NCBI GenBank assembly: GCA_028279995.1
Contig: JANQMQ010000631.1
Coordinates: 1-5,366 of the forward strand
Length of the DNA stretch: 5,366 bases
From: Candidatus Phaeomarinibacter sp.
GTDB lineage: Bacteria; Pseudomonadota; Alphaproteobacteria; CGMCC-115125
Direction: 5' to 3'
Below, piece after piece: positions 1-5,366 of this stretch (position 1 is the first letter of the stretch; every line of letters begins with the position of its first letter). Position numbers and translations under genes: made by a program. The notes beneath the pieces are model-generated. The model did not search any database. It saw only the letters and a program-made list of their open reading frames with translations, and was not told the DNA's origin.

Positions 1-33
1 GCGCCTACAACAAATCGAAAGACTGAGCATAAG

Positions 34-342
34 ATGACAGGGTTCCGCATTCTCTCAGCCATCCTCGGCCTTGCCTTCGCGGGCTCCATCATCTGGGGCT
101 TCGCGGACGGCAGGTCCGTTGTGCCGCTACTGGAGATCATGCTCGCGGAGCCCTGGGGTGTCGTCACCCTCGCGGACCTCTATCTCGGCTTTGTCCTGGC
201 GGCAGGCATCATCATTGTGCTGGAGCCCAACGGGACAACCGGCATCCTGTGGGGCCTGAGCGTCGTGATCCTCGGCAATGTCATCACAGCCGCGTGGATC
301 GTGTTCCGGTTACCTGGTGTGCTTGCGCGGCTACGCGCTTGA
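34..342 (+). CDS. Small three-helix membrane protein, DUF1475-like
   Basis: This 102-aa protein is mostly hydrophobic. Three membrane segments can be seen: about residues 4-24, about 46-63 (LYLGFVLAAGIIIVL) and about 68-92. The pattern PWG-V-TLADLYLGF, then an E near the end of helix 2, then LGN-ITAAWIVFRL in helix 3, resembles small bacterial DUF1475-type proteins. That link is from memory and has not been searched. No catalytic residues are evident and the function is unknown; it probably sits in the inner membrane. The ATG at 34 was chosen because it directly precedes the first hydrophobic helix. The frame stays open to the left edge of the window and the ribosome binding site is weak (GAAAGA, 18-23), so the true start could lie further left. 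Another frame at the left edge ends at a TGA at 24-26, which may be the tail of an upstream gene. The gene converges on the genes at 609-2462. Confidence 0.75.
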   Translation: MTGFRILSAILGLAFAGSIIWGFADGRSVVPLLEIMLAEPWGVVTLADLYLGFVLAAGIIIVLEPNGTTGILWGLSVVILGNVITAAWIVFRLPGVLARLRA

Positions 343-357
343 CGCCATCTCCCATGG

Positions 358-443
358 GCCCTTCGGTCAAGCCGAAGGGAGAGCGAGAATGGCGGTCTTC
401 ATTGCCTCATCAAATCCGCTTTCCCTCCGGCTTGACCGGGGGA
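358..443. repeat. Pair of inverted GGTCAAGCC palindromes (REP/BIME-like)
   Basis: Two hairpins face each other. The first has an 8-bp stem, CCCTTCGG (359-366) with CCGAAGGG (372-379), and loop TCAAG. The second, 424-442, has a 7-bp stem with one G-U pair around loop CTTGA. The two units are also inverted copies of each other: 365-382 matches the reverse complement of 420-437 at 16 of 18 positions, with 37 bp between. The RNA could therefore fold as two small hairpins or one long one. Palindromes centred on GGTCAAGCC/GGCTTGACC are, as I recall, common between genes in Alphaproteobacteria. There is no T-run, so this is not a standard intrinsic terminator. It lies between convergent genes, where it could still end transcription or stabilise mRNA. 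Confidence 0.6.
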
Positions 444-483
444 TTTACCGGACAATCCATAAAGCGTCTCGAAGTGCGGTGCC

Positions 484-540
484 GCCCTAAAGCCCCAGCA
501 CCATCTTCGCCATGATGCCGCGCTGAACCTCGCTGGAGCC
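484..540. repeat. Left copy of 57-bp direct repeat (duplicated 3' end of the acyl-CoA dehydrogenase gene)
   Basis: The 57 bases at 484-540 are identical to 1257-1313, an offset of 773 bp. On the minus strand they encode the last 17 residues of the dehydrogenase (GSSEVQRGIMAKMVLGL), its TAG stop and 3 bp beyond. Identity ends abruptly on both sides (483/1256 and 540/1313). This copy is detached from the gene: on its 5' side the frame reads LEVRQA instead of the TIYG found in the intact gene, so it is a fragment and not expressed as part of the enzyme. Confidence 0.95.
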
Positions 541-1256
541 TGCCTGTCGCACTTCGAGCTGGTCGGGCGGTGTCACTACGCCAGTTCTCGAATTCGCGAT
601 CCTTGAGATTATTCTGGGTTGGGGACGGACCAAGACAAGAGTGTGCTCTCCGCAAAGTCACGTAGTTGTGGAATAAACTGCCAATTCGCTTCTTGGACTT
701 CAAACTCATACGAAATCAACCCGCGGGAAAAGAAGACGTCGCAAAGAGGCGGGTCATCGGGCCAATCAAGGTAGCAAGCACCCAGGATGTTGCGCATCGG
801 GCTGTAGTCCCTCCGGAGAAGCGGACTGGGATCAGCGGCAAAGAGAAGCCAGTGGGCATAGTCGTTGGGATCATCCTTCACACTGTAGAAGCCAGACGGG
901 TGATGCTGGGTGACTTCCAAACGCTCAAACTGGCCATGCGGCCAATAGAAATACGCCTGGAGTTCGACCGCATCTTCTAGCGCGGCTTCTTTCTCGGACA
1001 CCTCATCAACCGATACCACTAAAGAAGCGGCCTGGCCGTCTACCTCGGCAAGGTAGCCTGGAATTTTCTCCGCCAGTTTCGCCGCTTTCAAAACGAACTT
1101 GTATTGTTCTTTGTCCAATAGATGCTCGGCTCCGGGTGCAACCCAAGTCAAGCTGTTCCCGACCACGTGATCCTCTGGGACAGTGAATATCTTGCCTCCA
1201 AACTGCCACCGTCTCTTCGGCTCGCGCACTTAGTCTTCCATTTCTTTCTTGTCAGA
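541..1256. mobile_element. Putative inserted unit between the 57-bp repeats (mini-element or cassette-like)
   Basis: This 716-bp stretch lies exactly between two perfect 57-bp copies of the dehydrogenase 3' end; with one repeat copy the unit is 773 bp. It holds a single gene (609-1229) and has lower G+C (about 53% by hand count over 601-1200) than two counted pieces of the dehydrogenase (38/60 and 41/60). Integrative elements that use the 3' end of a gene as attachment site regenerate that end on one side and leave a second copy on the other, which is the pattern here. Against a standard element: no integrase or transposase gene, no terminal inverted repeats that I could find, and a very small size. 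The mobile interpretation is inference; the repeat geometry is observed. Confidence 0.4.
609..1229 (-). CDS. Hypothetical protein of unknown family (206 aa)
   Basis: I do not recognise this protein. It has no signal peptide and no membrane segment, so it is probably soluble and cytoplasmic. It has seven tryptophans (W8, W29, W96, W127, W156, W183, W200), an acidic helix-like stretch at about 75-90, and a central aromatic part, QAYFYWPHGQFERLEV (91-106), followed by acidic turns (KDDPNDY, DWPDDPP). No nucleotide-binding or metal-binding motif is clear. The start is GTG at 1229: an in-frame TAA sits directly before it, and GGAAG lies about 6 nt upstream as ribosome binding site. Only 30 bp separate it from the dehydrogenase stop, so it is probably co-transcribed with that gene and needs no promoter of its own. 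Its G+C is about ten points below its neighbours and it lies between the 57-bp repeats, which suggests acquisition by transfer. That it is a real gene is likely from its length, ribosome binding site and protein-like composition. Confidence 0.7.
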   Translation of the reverse strand: MREPKRRWQFGGKIFTVPEDHVVGNSLTWVAPGAEHLLDKEQYKFVLKAAKLAEKIPGYLAEVDGQAASLVVSVDEVSEKEAALEDAVELQAYFYWPHGQFERLEVTQHHPSGFYSVKDDPNDYAHWLLFAADPSPLLRRDYSPMRNILGACYLDWPDDPPLCDVFFSRGLISYEFEVQEANWQFIPQLRDFAESTLLSWSVPNPE

Positions 1257-1313
1257 GCCCTAAAGCCCCAGCACCATCTTCGCCATGATGCCGCGCTGAA
1301 CCTCGCTGGAGCC
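1257..1313. repeat. Right copy of 57-bp direct repeat (functional 3' end of the acyl-CoA dehydrogenase gene)
   Basis: Identical to 484-540. Here the sequence continues in frame into the rest of the dehydrogenase gene, so this copy supplies the C-terminal 17 residues and the TAG stop (1260-1262) of the working enzyme. The repeat reaches only 3 bp past the stop codon. Confidence 0.95.
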
Positions 1314-2462
1314 GCCATAGATCGTGCCGGCCCGGTTGTTGAGCATGGCCGGAACCTTCGTCATGACCTCCGGGCTACCAACCGGCTCCACATTTGACCC
1401 CGGCTGGCGGGCATCCATCTGGTCCGGCAGCGCGTAGTGGCCGATGGCTTCGACCGCCAGCAGGTCCAGCTCCTGGCGCAATTCAGTGCCTGCCACCTTG
1501 AGCATAGAGGACGCCGGTCCCGGGTTCTGACCGTTGGACATGGCCGCCATGATGCGGTTCTCGGTCATTTCCTGCGCGTCCAAGGCCACCTCGAAGGCGG
1601 TCAGCTTGCCCACAAAGGCATCATCCTCGGCAACGCTTCCCCCATTGCCAGTCTGCTGTTTGGCAGCGAGCGATTTCAGCCGCTCGACGCCGATGCGCAG
1701 ACGCGGCGCGTAAGAGCCGCCCCGCTCGAACTCCAGCAGATATTTGGCAACCGTCCAGCCGTCATTTTCAGCGCCAACGCGGTTCGCCTTGGGCACCCGC
1801 ACATTGTCGAAGAACACCTGATTGAACTCATGATCACCTGCGAGCGTGATGATCGGTTCGACGGTGATGCCCGGCGTATCCATGTCGATCAGCACAAAGG
1901 TGATGCCCGTCTGCGGCTTGCCGGAGCTGTCCGTCCGCACCAGGCAGAACATCCGGTTGGCCTCGTGCGCATGGGTCGTCCAGATCTTGGTGCCGTTGAT
2001 GACATAGTCATCTCCATCGCTCTCCGCCTTGCATTTGAGTGAGGCAAGGTCGGAGCCTGATCCGGGTTCGGAATATCCCTGGCACCAGTAGTCTTCGCCA
2101 GACAGCATGCGCGGCAGATAGAAGTCCTTCTGCTCCTGCGACCCGTGGCCGATCAGCATTGGCCCGCACATCTGCAGGCCCAGCGGCGACAGGGTCGGCG
2201 CGCCGGCGCGGGCGCACTCAGACGAGAAGATATGCCGCTGCGTCACCGTCCAGCCCGTGCCGCCATATTCCTTGGGCCAGCCCGGTGCCACCCAGCCCTT
2301 GGCATAGAGCTTCTTGTGCCAGAGCATGTTCCACTTCTTGTCGGTGAAGATGCCGCTGGTCAGCCGGCCTGCCTCCCGCAGCTCATCACTCAGCTCCGCA
2401 TCCAGAAAGGCACGCACCTCCTGGCGGAAGGCTTCATCGTCCGGGCTGAGGGAAATATCCAT
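1260..2462 (-). CDS. Acyl-CoA dehydrogenase (FAD-dependent)
   Basis: A complete 400-aa flavoprotein of usual family length. It should oxidise an acyl-CoA to the 2,3-enoyl-CoA, passing electrons to electron-transfer flavoprotein. The order of domains is typical: an N-terminal helical domain (about 1-120), a middle beta domain with the signature YSEPGSGSD (130-138) and the flavin-contacting IWTT (160-163), then a C-terminal four-helix domain (about 230-400). The C-terminal signature is YGGSSEVQR (382-390). The YEGT-type glutamate used by medium-chain enzymes is replaced by glycine, so the catalytic base is more likely in YLLEFERG (241-248; E244 or E246), as in isovaleryl-CoA dehydrogenase-like enzymes; this is inference. 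The substrate cannot be named; this motif set is common in proteobacterial and actinobacterial enzymes for branched, long or ring-derived acyl-CoAs. The ATG at 2462 is supported by GGAG about 8 nt upstream. It is divergent from the SDR gene and is followed after 30 bp by the unknown gene at 609-1229. Its last 57 bp are duplicated at 484-540. Confidence 0.95.
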   Translation of the reverse strand: MDISLSPDDEAFRQEVRAFLDAELSDELREAGRLTSGIFTDKKWNMLWHKKLYAKGWVAPGWPKEYGGTGWTVTQRHIFSSECARAGAPTLSPLGLQMCGPMLIGHGSQEQKDFYLPRMLSGEDYWCQGYSEPGSGSDLASLKCKAESDGDDYVINGTKIWTTHAHEANRMFCLVRTDSSGKPQTGITFVLIDMDTPGITVEPIITLAGDHEFNQVFFDNVRVPKANRVGAENDGWTVAKYLLEFERGGSYAPRLRIGVERLKSLAAKQQTGNGGSVAEDDAFVGKLTAFEVALDAQEMTENRIMAAMSNGQNPGPASSMLKVAGTELRQELDLLAVEAIGHYALPDQMDARQPGSNVEPVGSPEVMTKVPAMLNNRAGTIYGGSSEVQRGIMAKMVLGL

Positions 2463-2564
2463 GAGAGTGTCTCCGCTGGTGTTTCGTGCTTGTTGTTTTC
2501 ACCGGCCATTCTAGGATGCGGACGAACGCAAAACCAAATTGAATGATTTTCAGGGAGAAGCACC
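2463..2564. promoter_or_regulatory. Divergent promoter region between acyl-CoA dehydrogenase and SDR genes
   Basis: These 102 bp separate two genes that start away from each other, so promoters for both should lie here. It is more A+T-rich than its flanks around 2524-2550. On the minus strand a possible sigma-70-type promoter for the dehydrogenase is TTGGTT (2532-2537) and TAGAAT (2508-2513), 18 bp apart; the -10 is good (5/6), the -35 poor (3/6). No convincing promoter was found for the plus strand. No strong operator palindrome is visible. The SDR ribosome binding site AGGGAG is at 2552-2557. Confidence 0.4.
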
Positions 2565-3338
2565 ATGGATCTCGGCCTCAAGGGCAAACGAGCGATTGTT
2601 ACCGGCGGCACCCGCGGCATCGGTCGTGCCATCGCTGAAACACTGGCCGCAGAAGGCTGCGACGTCGCCATCTGCGCCCGCAATGCTGACCAGATCGCCG
2701 ACGCCGTGAAGGAAATGGCCGACAGCCACGGCACAAAGGTCTGGGGCGCGACCGCTGACATTGCTGATGCCGACAGCCTCAAGGGCTTTATCGGTGACGC
2801 GGCAAAGGAACTCGGGGGCATTGATGTGCTTGTCTCCAACGCATCAGCTTTGGCCATCGGCAATACGGAAGCCGCCTGGAAGAGCGGCTTTGATATCGAC
2901 ATCATGGGCGCCGTGCGCTCCGTCGAGGCAGCCCTGCCGGAACTCAAGAAGTCTGCTGAGGCCAATGGAGACGCCGCCATCATCGCCATCGGGTCCGTGT
3001 CTTCCGTCTCCGCCACCGATGCCTCGGCCTATGGGGCGGTCAAGGGCGCCATGGTCCACCTTGTCAAAGGTCTTGCCAAGGAGCTTGCCGGGGCGCATGT
3101 GCGTGCCAATGTGGTGTCGCCGGGCACGGTCTATTTCAAGGGTGGCGTCTGGCACATGATCGAGGAAAACATGCCCGACATGTTCAAGACCACCATGGCC
3201 CGTAACCCCATGGGCCGCATGGCCACGCCGCAGGACATTGCAAATGCGACGGCGTTCCTTGCGAGCCCCAGATCCTCCTTCACCACCGGCATCAACATGA
3301 TCGTCGACGGCGCCATCACCGACCGCGTCAACTACTAG
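2565..3338 (+). CDS. Short-chain dehydrogenase/reductase (classical SDR)
   Basis: A complete 257-aa NAD(P)-dependent oxidoreductase, probably soluble, acting on a hydroxyl or keto group of an unknown substrate. The Rossmann fold starts at residue 8. The cofactor loop is TGGTRGIG (13-20), an acidic residue after strand beta-3 is in ADIAD (D65), and the catalytic residues are S144, Y156 and K160 (YGAVK). The tail GINMIVDGA (242-250) is typical. An arginine follows strand beta-2 (CARN, R39), which favours NADP(H), though this is not certain. Two oddities: the usual NNAG motif reads SNAS (91-94), and the Ser-Tyr spacing is 12 residues instead of the usual 13 seen in FabG. The ATG at 2565 is well supported by AGGGAG 7 nt upstream. 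The gene is divergent from the acyl-CoA dehydrogenase, so the two may share control and act in one pathway, for example on a hydroxyacyl or ketoacyl intermediate; this is inference. Confidence 0.93.
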   Translation: MDLGLKGKRAIVTGGTRGIGRAIAETLAAEGCDVAICARNADQIADAVKEMADSHGTKVWGATADIADADSLKGFIGDAAKELGGIDVLVSNASALAIGNTEAAWKSGFDIDIMGAVRSVEAALPELKKSAEANGDAAIIAIGSVSSVSATDASAYGAVKGAMVHLVKGLAKELAGAHVRANVVSPGTVYFKGGVWHMIEENMPDMFKTTMARNPMGRMATPQDIANATAFLASPRSSFTTGINMIVDGAITDRVNY

Positions 3339-3437
3339 GGCTCAGGGTACGCGAGTCTGACAGAGCGGGGATAACTCTAAGGCGACGATTTGTCTGTAGA
3401 AGACCGACAGGCAGTGGAGGCTCTTTGCCAGGGTAGG
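3339..3437. other. Short intergenic region between convergent genes
   Basis: These 99 bp lie between the stops of the SDR gene (+) and the DUF2336 gene (-). A terminator would be expected, but only a weak imperfect hairpin, GTCTGT (3392-3397) with ACCGAC (3403-3408), can be seen, with one mismatch and no T-run. No gene is visible. Confidence 0.5.
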
Positions 3438-4619
3438 CTAGATCCGCATCTTGGCGCGTGAATCCAGCGCCTCTTCTTTCTCGCGTTTCAGCTCGCGGGA
3501 AAGCTCTGCCATCACGTGCTCAAGTTCCGCCGGGGCAACCGTGCCATACGCACCGACAATCCCGGCAATGACCGTAGGCACATAGCGCTGGGGCTCCAGA
3601 GACCCGTCGCCGGCCCGCGCGGCTTCTTCTCCGGCGGCGGCAAGTGCCGCGCCGAATGCAGGGCGCAGGCTCTTGGGCAGTCGTGTGCTGTCATAGATCG
3701 ACTTGAAGATGTCGCCATTGCCGGGCTCCATCGCCGCAGCGACATGGTCCTCGGTTGTTTTGGCCAGGCGGGCGAATGCCATGCGTACGAACCGCAGGTC
3801 ACCGGAGCACAGCGAGCGCAACAGCATGGTCGGCGTCAGGCGGCCGGCGCGCTGCAGCACACCCACAAACTCTTCGACCTTGCTGTCGTCAGCTTCTTGC
3901 GCGGCCATTTCAGCCACAGCCTGCTCCCGGGCGTGCGCCACAAGCTCAGACGCCATTTCTTCGGGCAGGTGTTCCTGCGAAACTAGGAAGCGGCGCATCT
4001 CGTTGGCCACGTCGGCTTCAAGCTGGTCTGCCACCACCAGGGAAACACAGTGCAGGCATGTCTCGGCCGTGAGGTTGGGACGCTTGGCCACAAGCACCGG
4101 GATACTCTCGTGATCCTGATGATCCGTAAGCGCTTTCTGCAGCGCGTCTGCTGTAATGCGCGCGCCTTCGTTTTCGAGCAGAACGCTCACCACGCTGGAG
4201 TTGCCGGTATCGATCAAGGCGCCGGACACCTGCTCTGACACTGTCTGGCGCTGTGCAATGGCAACCTGCTTCGTTTCAACTTCTTCGGCGATGACGGACA
4301 GAAGGAGATCGTCCGACAGATCCGGCCAGTGCTGCAGAACCGGCACACTGACTTCAGCCACATCACGCGCCATGCGCTCCGCCATCCCCGACGGCAACAG
4401 AGGATAGAGCGCGATCTGCTTGGCAAGGGCTGCGCGCACCAGCGTATCGGCATCATTTGCCATGCGCACGACCACGTCTTCGGCAATGGCGGCTTCCGCA
4501 CCCTGAAGCCGGCCTTCGGCCATCAACTGGCCGATCTTAGTGACCGCGGACTCGCGATTGACCGGCGAGTTGTCACGCTCAAGCCGCGTCACGTCATCAA
4601 GGCCCAGGGAAGATGTCAT
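3438..4619 (-). CDS. DUF2336 family protein (alpha-helical repeat protein)
   Basis: This 393-aa protein is rich in Ala, Leu, Glu and Val and almost entirely helical, with the HEAT-like repeat pattern of DUF2336, a family found largely in Alphaproteobacteria and of unknown biochemical role. The most typical part is residues 56-112: DADTLVRAALAKQIA, then LLPSGMAERMARDVAEVSVPV as an Arg-Asp helix, then LSDDLLLSVIAE. Weaker repeats follow at about 140-200 (the pattern SIPVLVAKRPNLTAETCLH is again repeat-like) and 205-235. A glutamate/lysine-rich coiled tail closes the protein (365-393). There is no signal peptide, membrane segment or enzyme motif, so a cytoplasmic scaffold or interaction role is plausible. 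The ATG at 4619 has only a weak upstream GGCGGG; the next methionine, at residue 33, would cut into the helical part, so the first ATG is preferred. It shares strand with the oxidoreductase gene upstream (94-bp gap), which could mean read-through transcription. Confidence 0.85.
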   Translation of the reverse strand: MTSSLGLDDVTRLERDNSPVNRESAVTKIGQLMAEGRLQGAEAAIAEDVVVRMANDADTLVRAALAKQIALYPLLPSGMAERMARDVAEVSVPVLQHWPDLSDDLLLSVIAEEVETKQVAIAQRQTVSEQVSGALIDTGNSSVVSVLLENEGARITADALQKALTDHQDHESIPVLVAKRPNLTAETCLHCVSLVVADQLEADVANEMRRFLVSQEHLPEEMASELVAHAREQAVAEMAAQEADDSKVEEFVGVLQRAGRLTPTMLLRSLCSGDLRFVRMAFARLAKTTEDHVAAAMEPGNGDIFKSIYDSTRLPKSLRPAFGAALAAAGEEAARAGDGSLEPQRYVPTVIAGIVGAYGTVAPAELEHVMAELSRELKREKEEALDSRAKMRI

Positions 4620-4690
4620 CGTGCGCCCGCCGCAGTTGAAATGGATTACATCACCTGCAACGTGCCCTGTTTCCGGTAAAAGCGGCGTTA

Positions 4691-4713
4691 ATCACCCGTC
4701 AAACCGGGTCCCC
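4691..4713 (-). terminator. Weak hairpin after the oxidoreductase gene
   Basis: Just past the TGA stop (4714-4716) on the minus strand there is a 5-bp perfect stem, 4694-4698 with 4705-4709, around a 6-nt loop. It is short and no T-run follows directly, so it may be a weak terminator or chance. The remaining bases up to 4619 show no other structure I could identify. Confidence 0.25.
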
Positions 4714-5366
4714 TCACGCCGCCGGCTCTTCCGATACCCGCACCAGCAACTTGCCGATGTTTTCCCCGGTAAACAGCCGTTTGAGCGCGGTCGGCGCCGT
4801 CTCCAGACCATCCACGATGTCGGTACGGTATTTGAGCTTGCCTTCCGCCAGCCATTGGCCCATCTCCGCCTGGCCTTCCGCAAATCGCTCCAGGAAATCG
4901 ATGATGATGAAGCCCTCGACCCGCGCCCGTTTCATCAGGACGTTGCGGAACATATAGGGCCCCGGCACATCACCTTCGGCGTTGTAGGTCGAAATCAGGC
5001 CGCACAGGGGAATGCGGGCATTTTCGTTGATGAGGGTCAGAACCGCATCCAGAATTTCGCCGCCGACATTTTCGAAGTTGACGTCGATGCCGTTGGGGCA
5101 TTCGCGCCGCAGTGCGTCGAGCACGTTTTCGGTCTTGTAGTTGATGCAGGCATCAAAGCCGAGATCATCCACCACCCATTTGCACTTTTCGTCCGACCCC
5201 GCGATGCCGACAACACGGCACCCCTTGATCTTGGCAATCTGGCCGACAGTGGATCCAACAGCCCCGGCGGCAGCAGACACCACAACCGTTTCACCTGCCT
5301 TGGGCTGTCCGATTTCCAGGAGCCCGAAATAGGCCGTCATGCCCGTCGCGCCGAGCACGCTCATGA
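4714..5366 (-). CDS. Zinc-independent MDR-family NADP-dependent oxidoreductase, CurA/PTGR-like (partial, N-terminus outside window)
   Basis: The visible 217 or so residues are the C-terminal part of a medium-chain reductase of about 330-340 aa that reduces activated C=C bonds with NADPH, as CurA (curcumin reductase) and prostaglandin reductases do. Numbered from the Met at 5364: MTAYFGLLEIGQPKAGETV (9-27) leads into the Rossmann fold, the glycine motif is AAAGAVGSTVGQ (31-42), strand 2 is VVGIAGSDEK (51-60), then NFENVGG (96-102, usually YFDNVGG), CGLISTYN (121-128), and EGFIIIDF (150-157). LAEGKL..R (172-180) and the tail FTGENIGKLLVRV (198-210) are also diagnostic. No zinc-site cysteines are seen. 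The Met at 5364 is internal, because family members have the whole N-terminal GroES-like domain before this point; the gene therefore continues past the right edge. The enzyme is probably cytoplasmic and the substrate is unknown. It precedes the DUF2336 gene on the same strand. Confidence 0.92.
   Translation of the reverse strand, partial: MSVLGATGMTAYFGLLEIGQPKAGETVVVSAAAGAVGSTVGQIAKIKGCRVVGIAGSDEKCKWVVDDLGFDACINYKTENVLDALRRECPNGIDVNFENVGGEILDAVLTLINENARIPLCGLISTYNAEGDVPGPYMFRNVLMKRARVEGFIIIDFLERFAEGQAEMGQWLAEGKLKYRTDIVDGLETAPTALKRLFTGENIGKLLVRVSEEPAA

Noticed and set aside
484..608. Possible integron attC site downstream of the 206-aa gene, given its cassette-like size
   Set aside because: The core motifs RYYYAAC and GTTRRRY were not found in the right places, and the repeated 57 bp is dehydrogenase coding sequence, so a standard integron cassette is not supported.
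410..709. 99-aa open frame on the minus strand across the left repeat
   Set aside because: It overlaps the end of the 206-aa gene in another frame, runs through the repeat out of the enzyme frame and into the palindromes, and has low-complexity Arg-rich composition.
666..980. 104-aa plus-strand open frame opposite the unknown gene
   Set aside because: It lies entirely opposite the 206-aa gene, has no ribosome binding site or recognisable domain, and the minus frame is longer and has a good start.
484..1313. CRISPR or tandem-repeat array
   Set aside because: There are only two copies of the 57-bp repeat, 773 bp apart, and the intervening DNA carries a gene.
1437..2042. 201-aa plus-strand open frame
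   Set aside because: It is the antisense of the well-supported acyl-CoA dehydrogenase; its His/Arg-rich composition is typical of a shadow frame in high-G+C DNA.
2390..3016. 208-aa minus-strand open frame spanning the divergent promoter region
   Set aside because: It is opposite the SDR gene and overlaps the dehydrogenase start; the Ser/Ala/Met-rich sequence is that of an antisense frame.
3405..3414. 10-mer CGACAGGCAG also present in reverse complement near 540-549 beside the left repeat
   Set aside because: Ten bases shared over several kilobases is within chance, and the flanks do not match.
3516..3986. 156-aa plus-strand open frame
   Set aside because: It is antisense to the DUF2336 gene and shows no domain or ribosome binding site.

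Overview
The window looks like a chromosomal segment from an alphaproteobacterium. G+C is about 63% in the hand-counted parts of the main genes. It encodes a DUF2336 protein, a family found largely in Alphaproteobacteria, plus typical redox enzymes of lipid or small-molecule metabolism. The species cannot be named from the sequence alone.

Layout from left to right: (1) 34-342 (+), a small three-helix membrane protein resembling DUF1475. (2) 343-483, a non-coding stretch with two palindromes built on GGTCAAGCC / GGCTTGACC, like paired REP-type repeats. (3) 484-540, a perfect 57-bp copy of the 3' end of the acyl-CoA dehydrogenase gene. (4) 609-1229 (-), an unrecognised 206-aa protein in DNA of about 53% G+C. 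(5) 1260-2462 (-), a complete acyl-CoA dehydrogenase whose own 3' end (1257-1313) is the second copy of the 57-bp repeat. (6) 2565-3338 (+), a short-chain dehydrogenase/reductase transcribed divergently from the acyl-CoA dehydrogenase. (7) 3438-4619 (-), a DUF2336 helical-repeat protein. (8) 4714-5366 (-), the C-terminal two thirds of a CurA/PTGR-like zinc-independent NAD(P)H oxidoreductase that runs off the right edge.

The metabolic genes fit a catabolic neighbourhood. The acyl-CoA dehydrogenase would introduce an alpha,beta double bond in an acyl-CoA, the SDR could act on a hydroxyl or keto intermediate, and the MDR-type reductase could reduce an activated double bond. No substrate can be assigned.

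The most unusual feature is the 484-1313 region. A perfect 57-bp direct repeat brackets a unit of about 773 bp that carries one orphan gene of lower G+C. The dehydrogenase reads in frame through the right-hand copy, while the left-hand copy is stranded downstream. This is the geometry of an element that inserts into the 3' end of a gene and restores it, but no integrase is present and the unit is very small. It could be a mini-element, a deletion remnant, a duplication or an assembly artefact. I regard it as the best candidate for something undescribed here.
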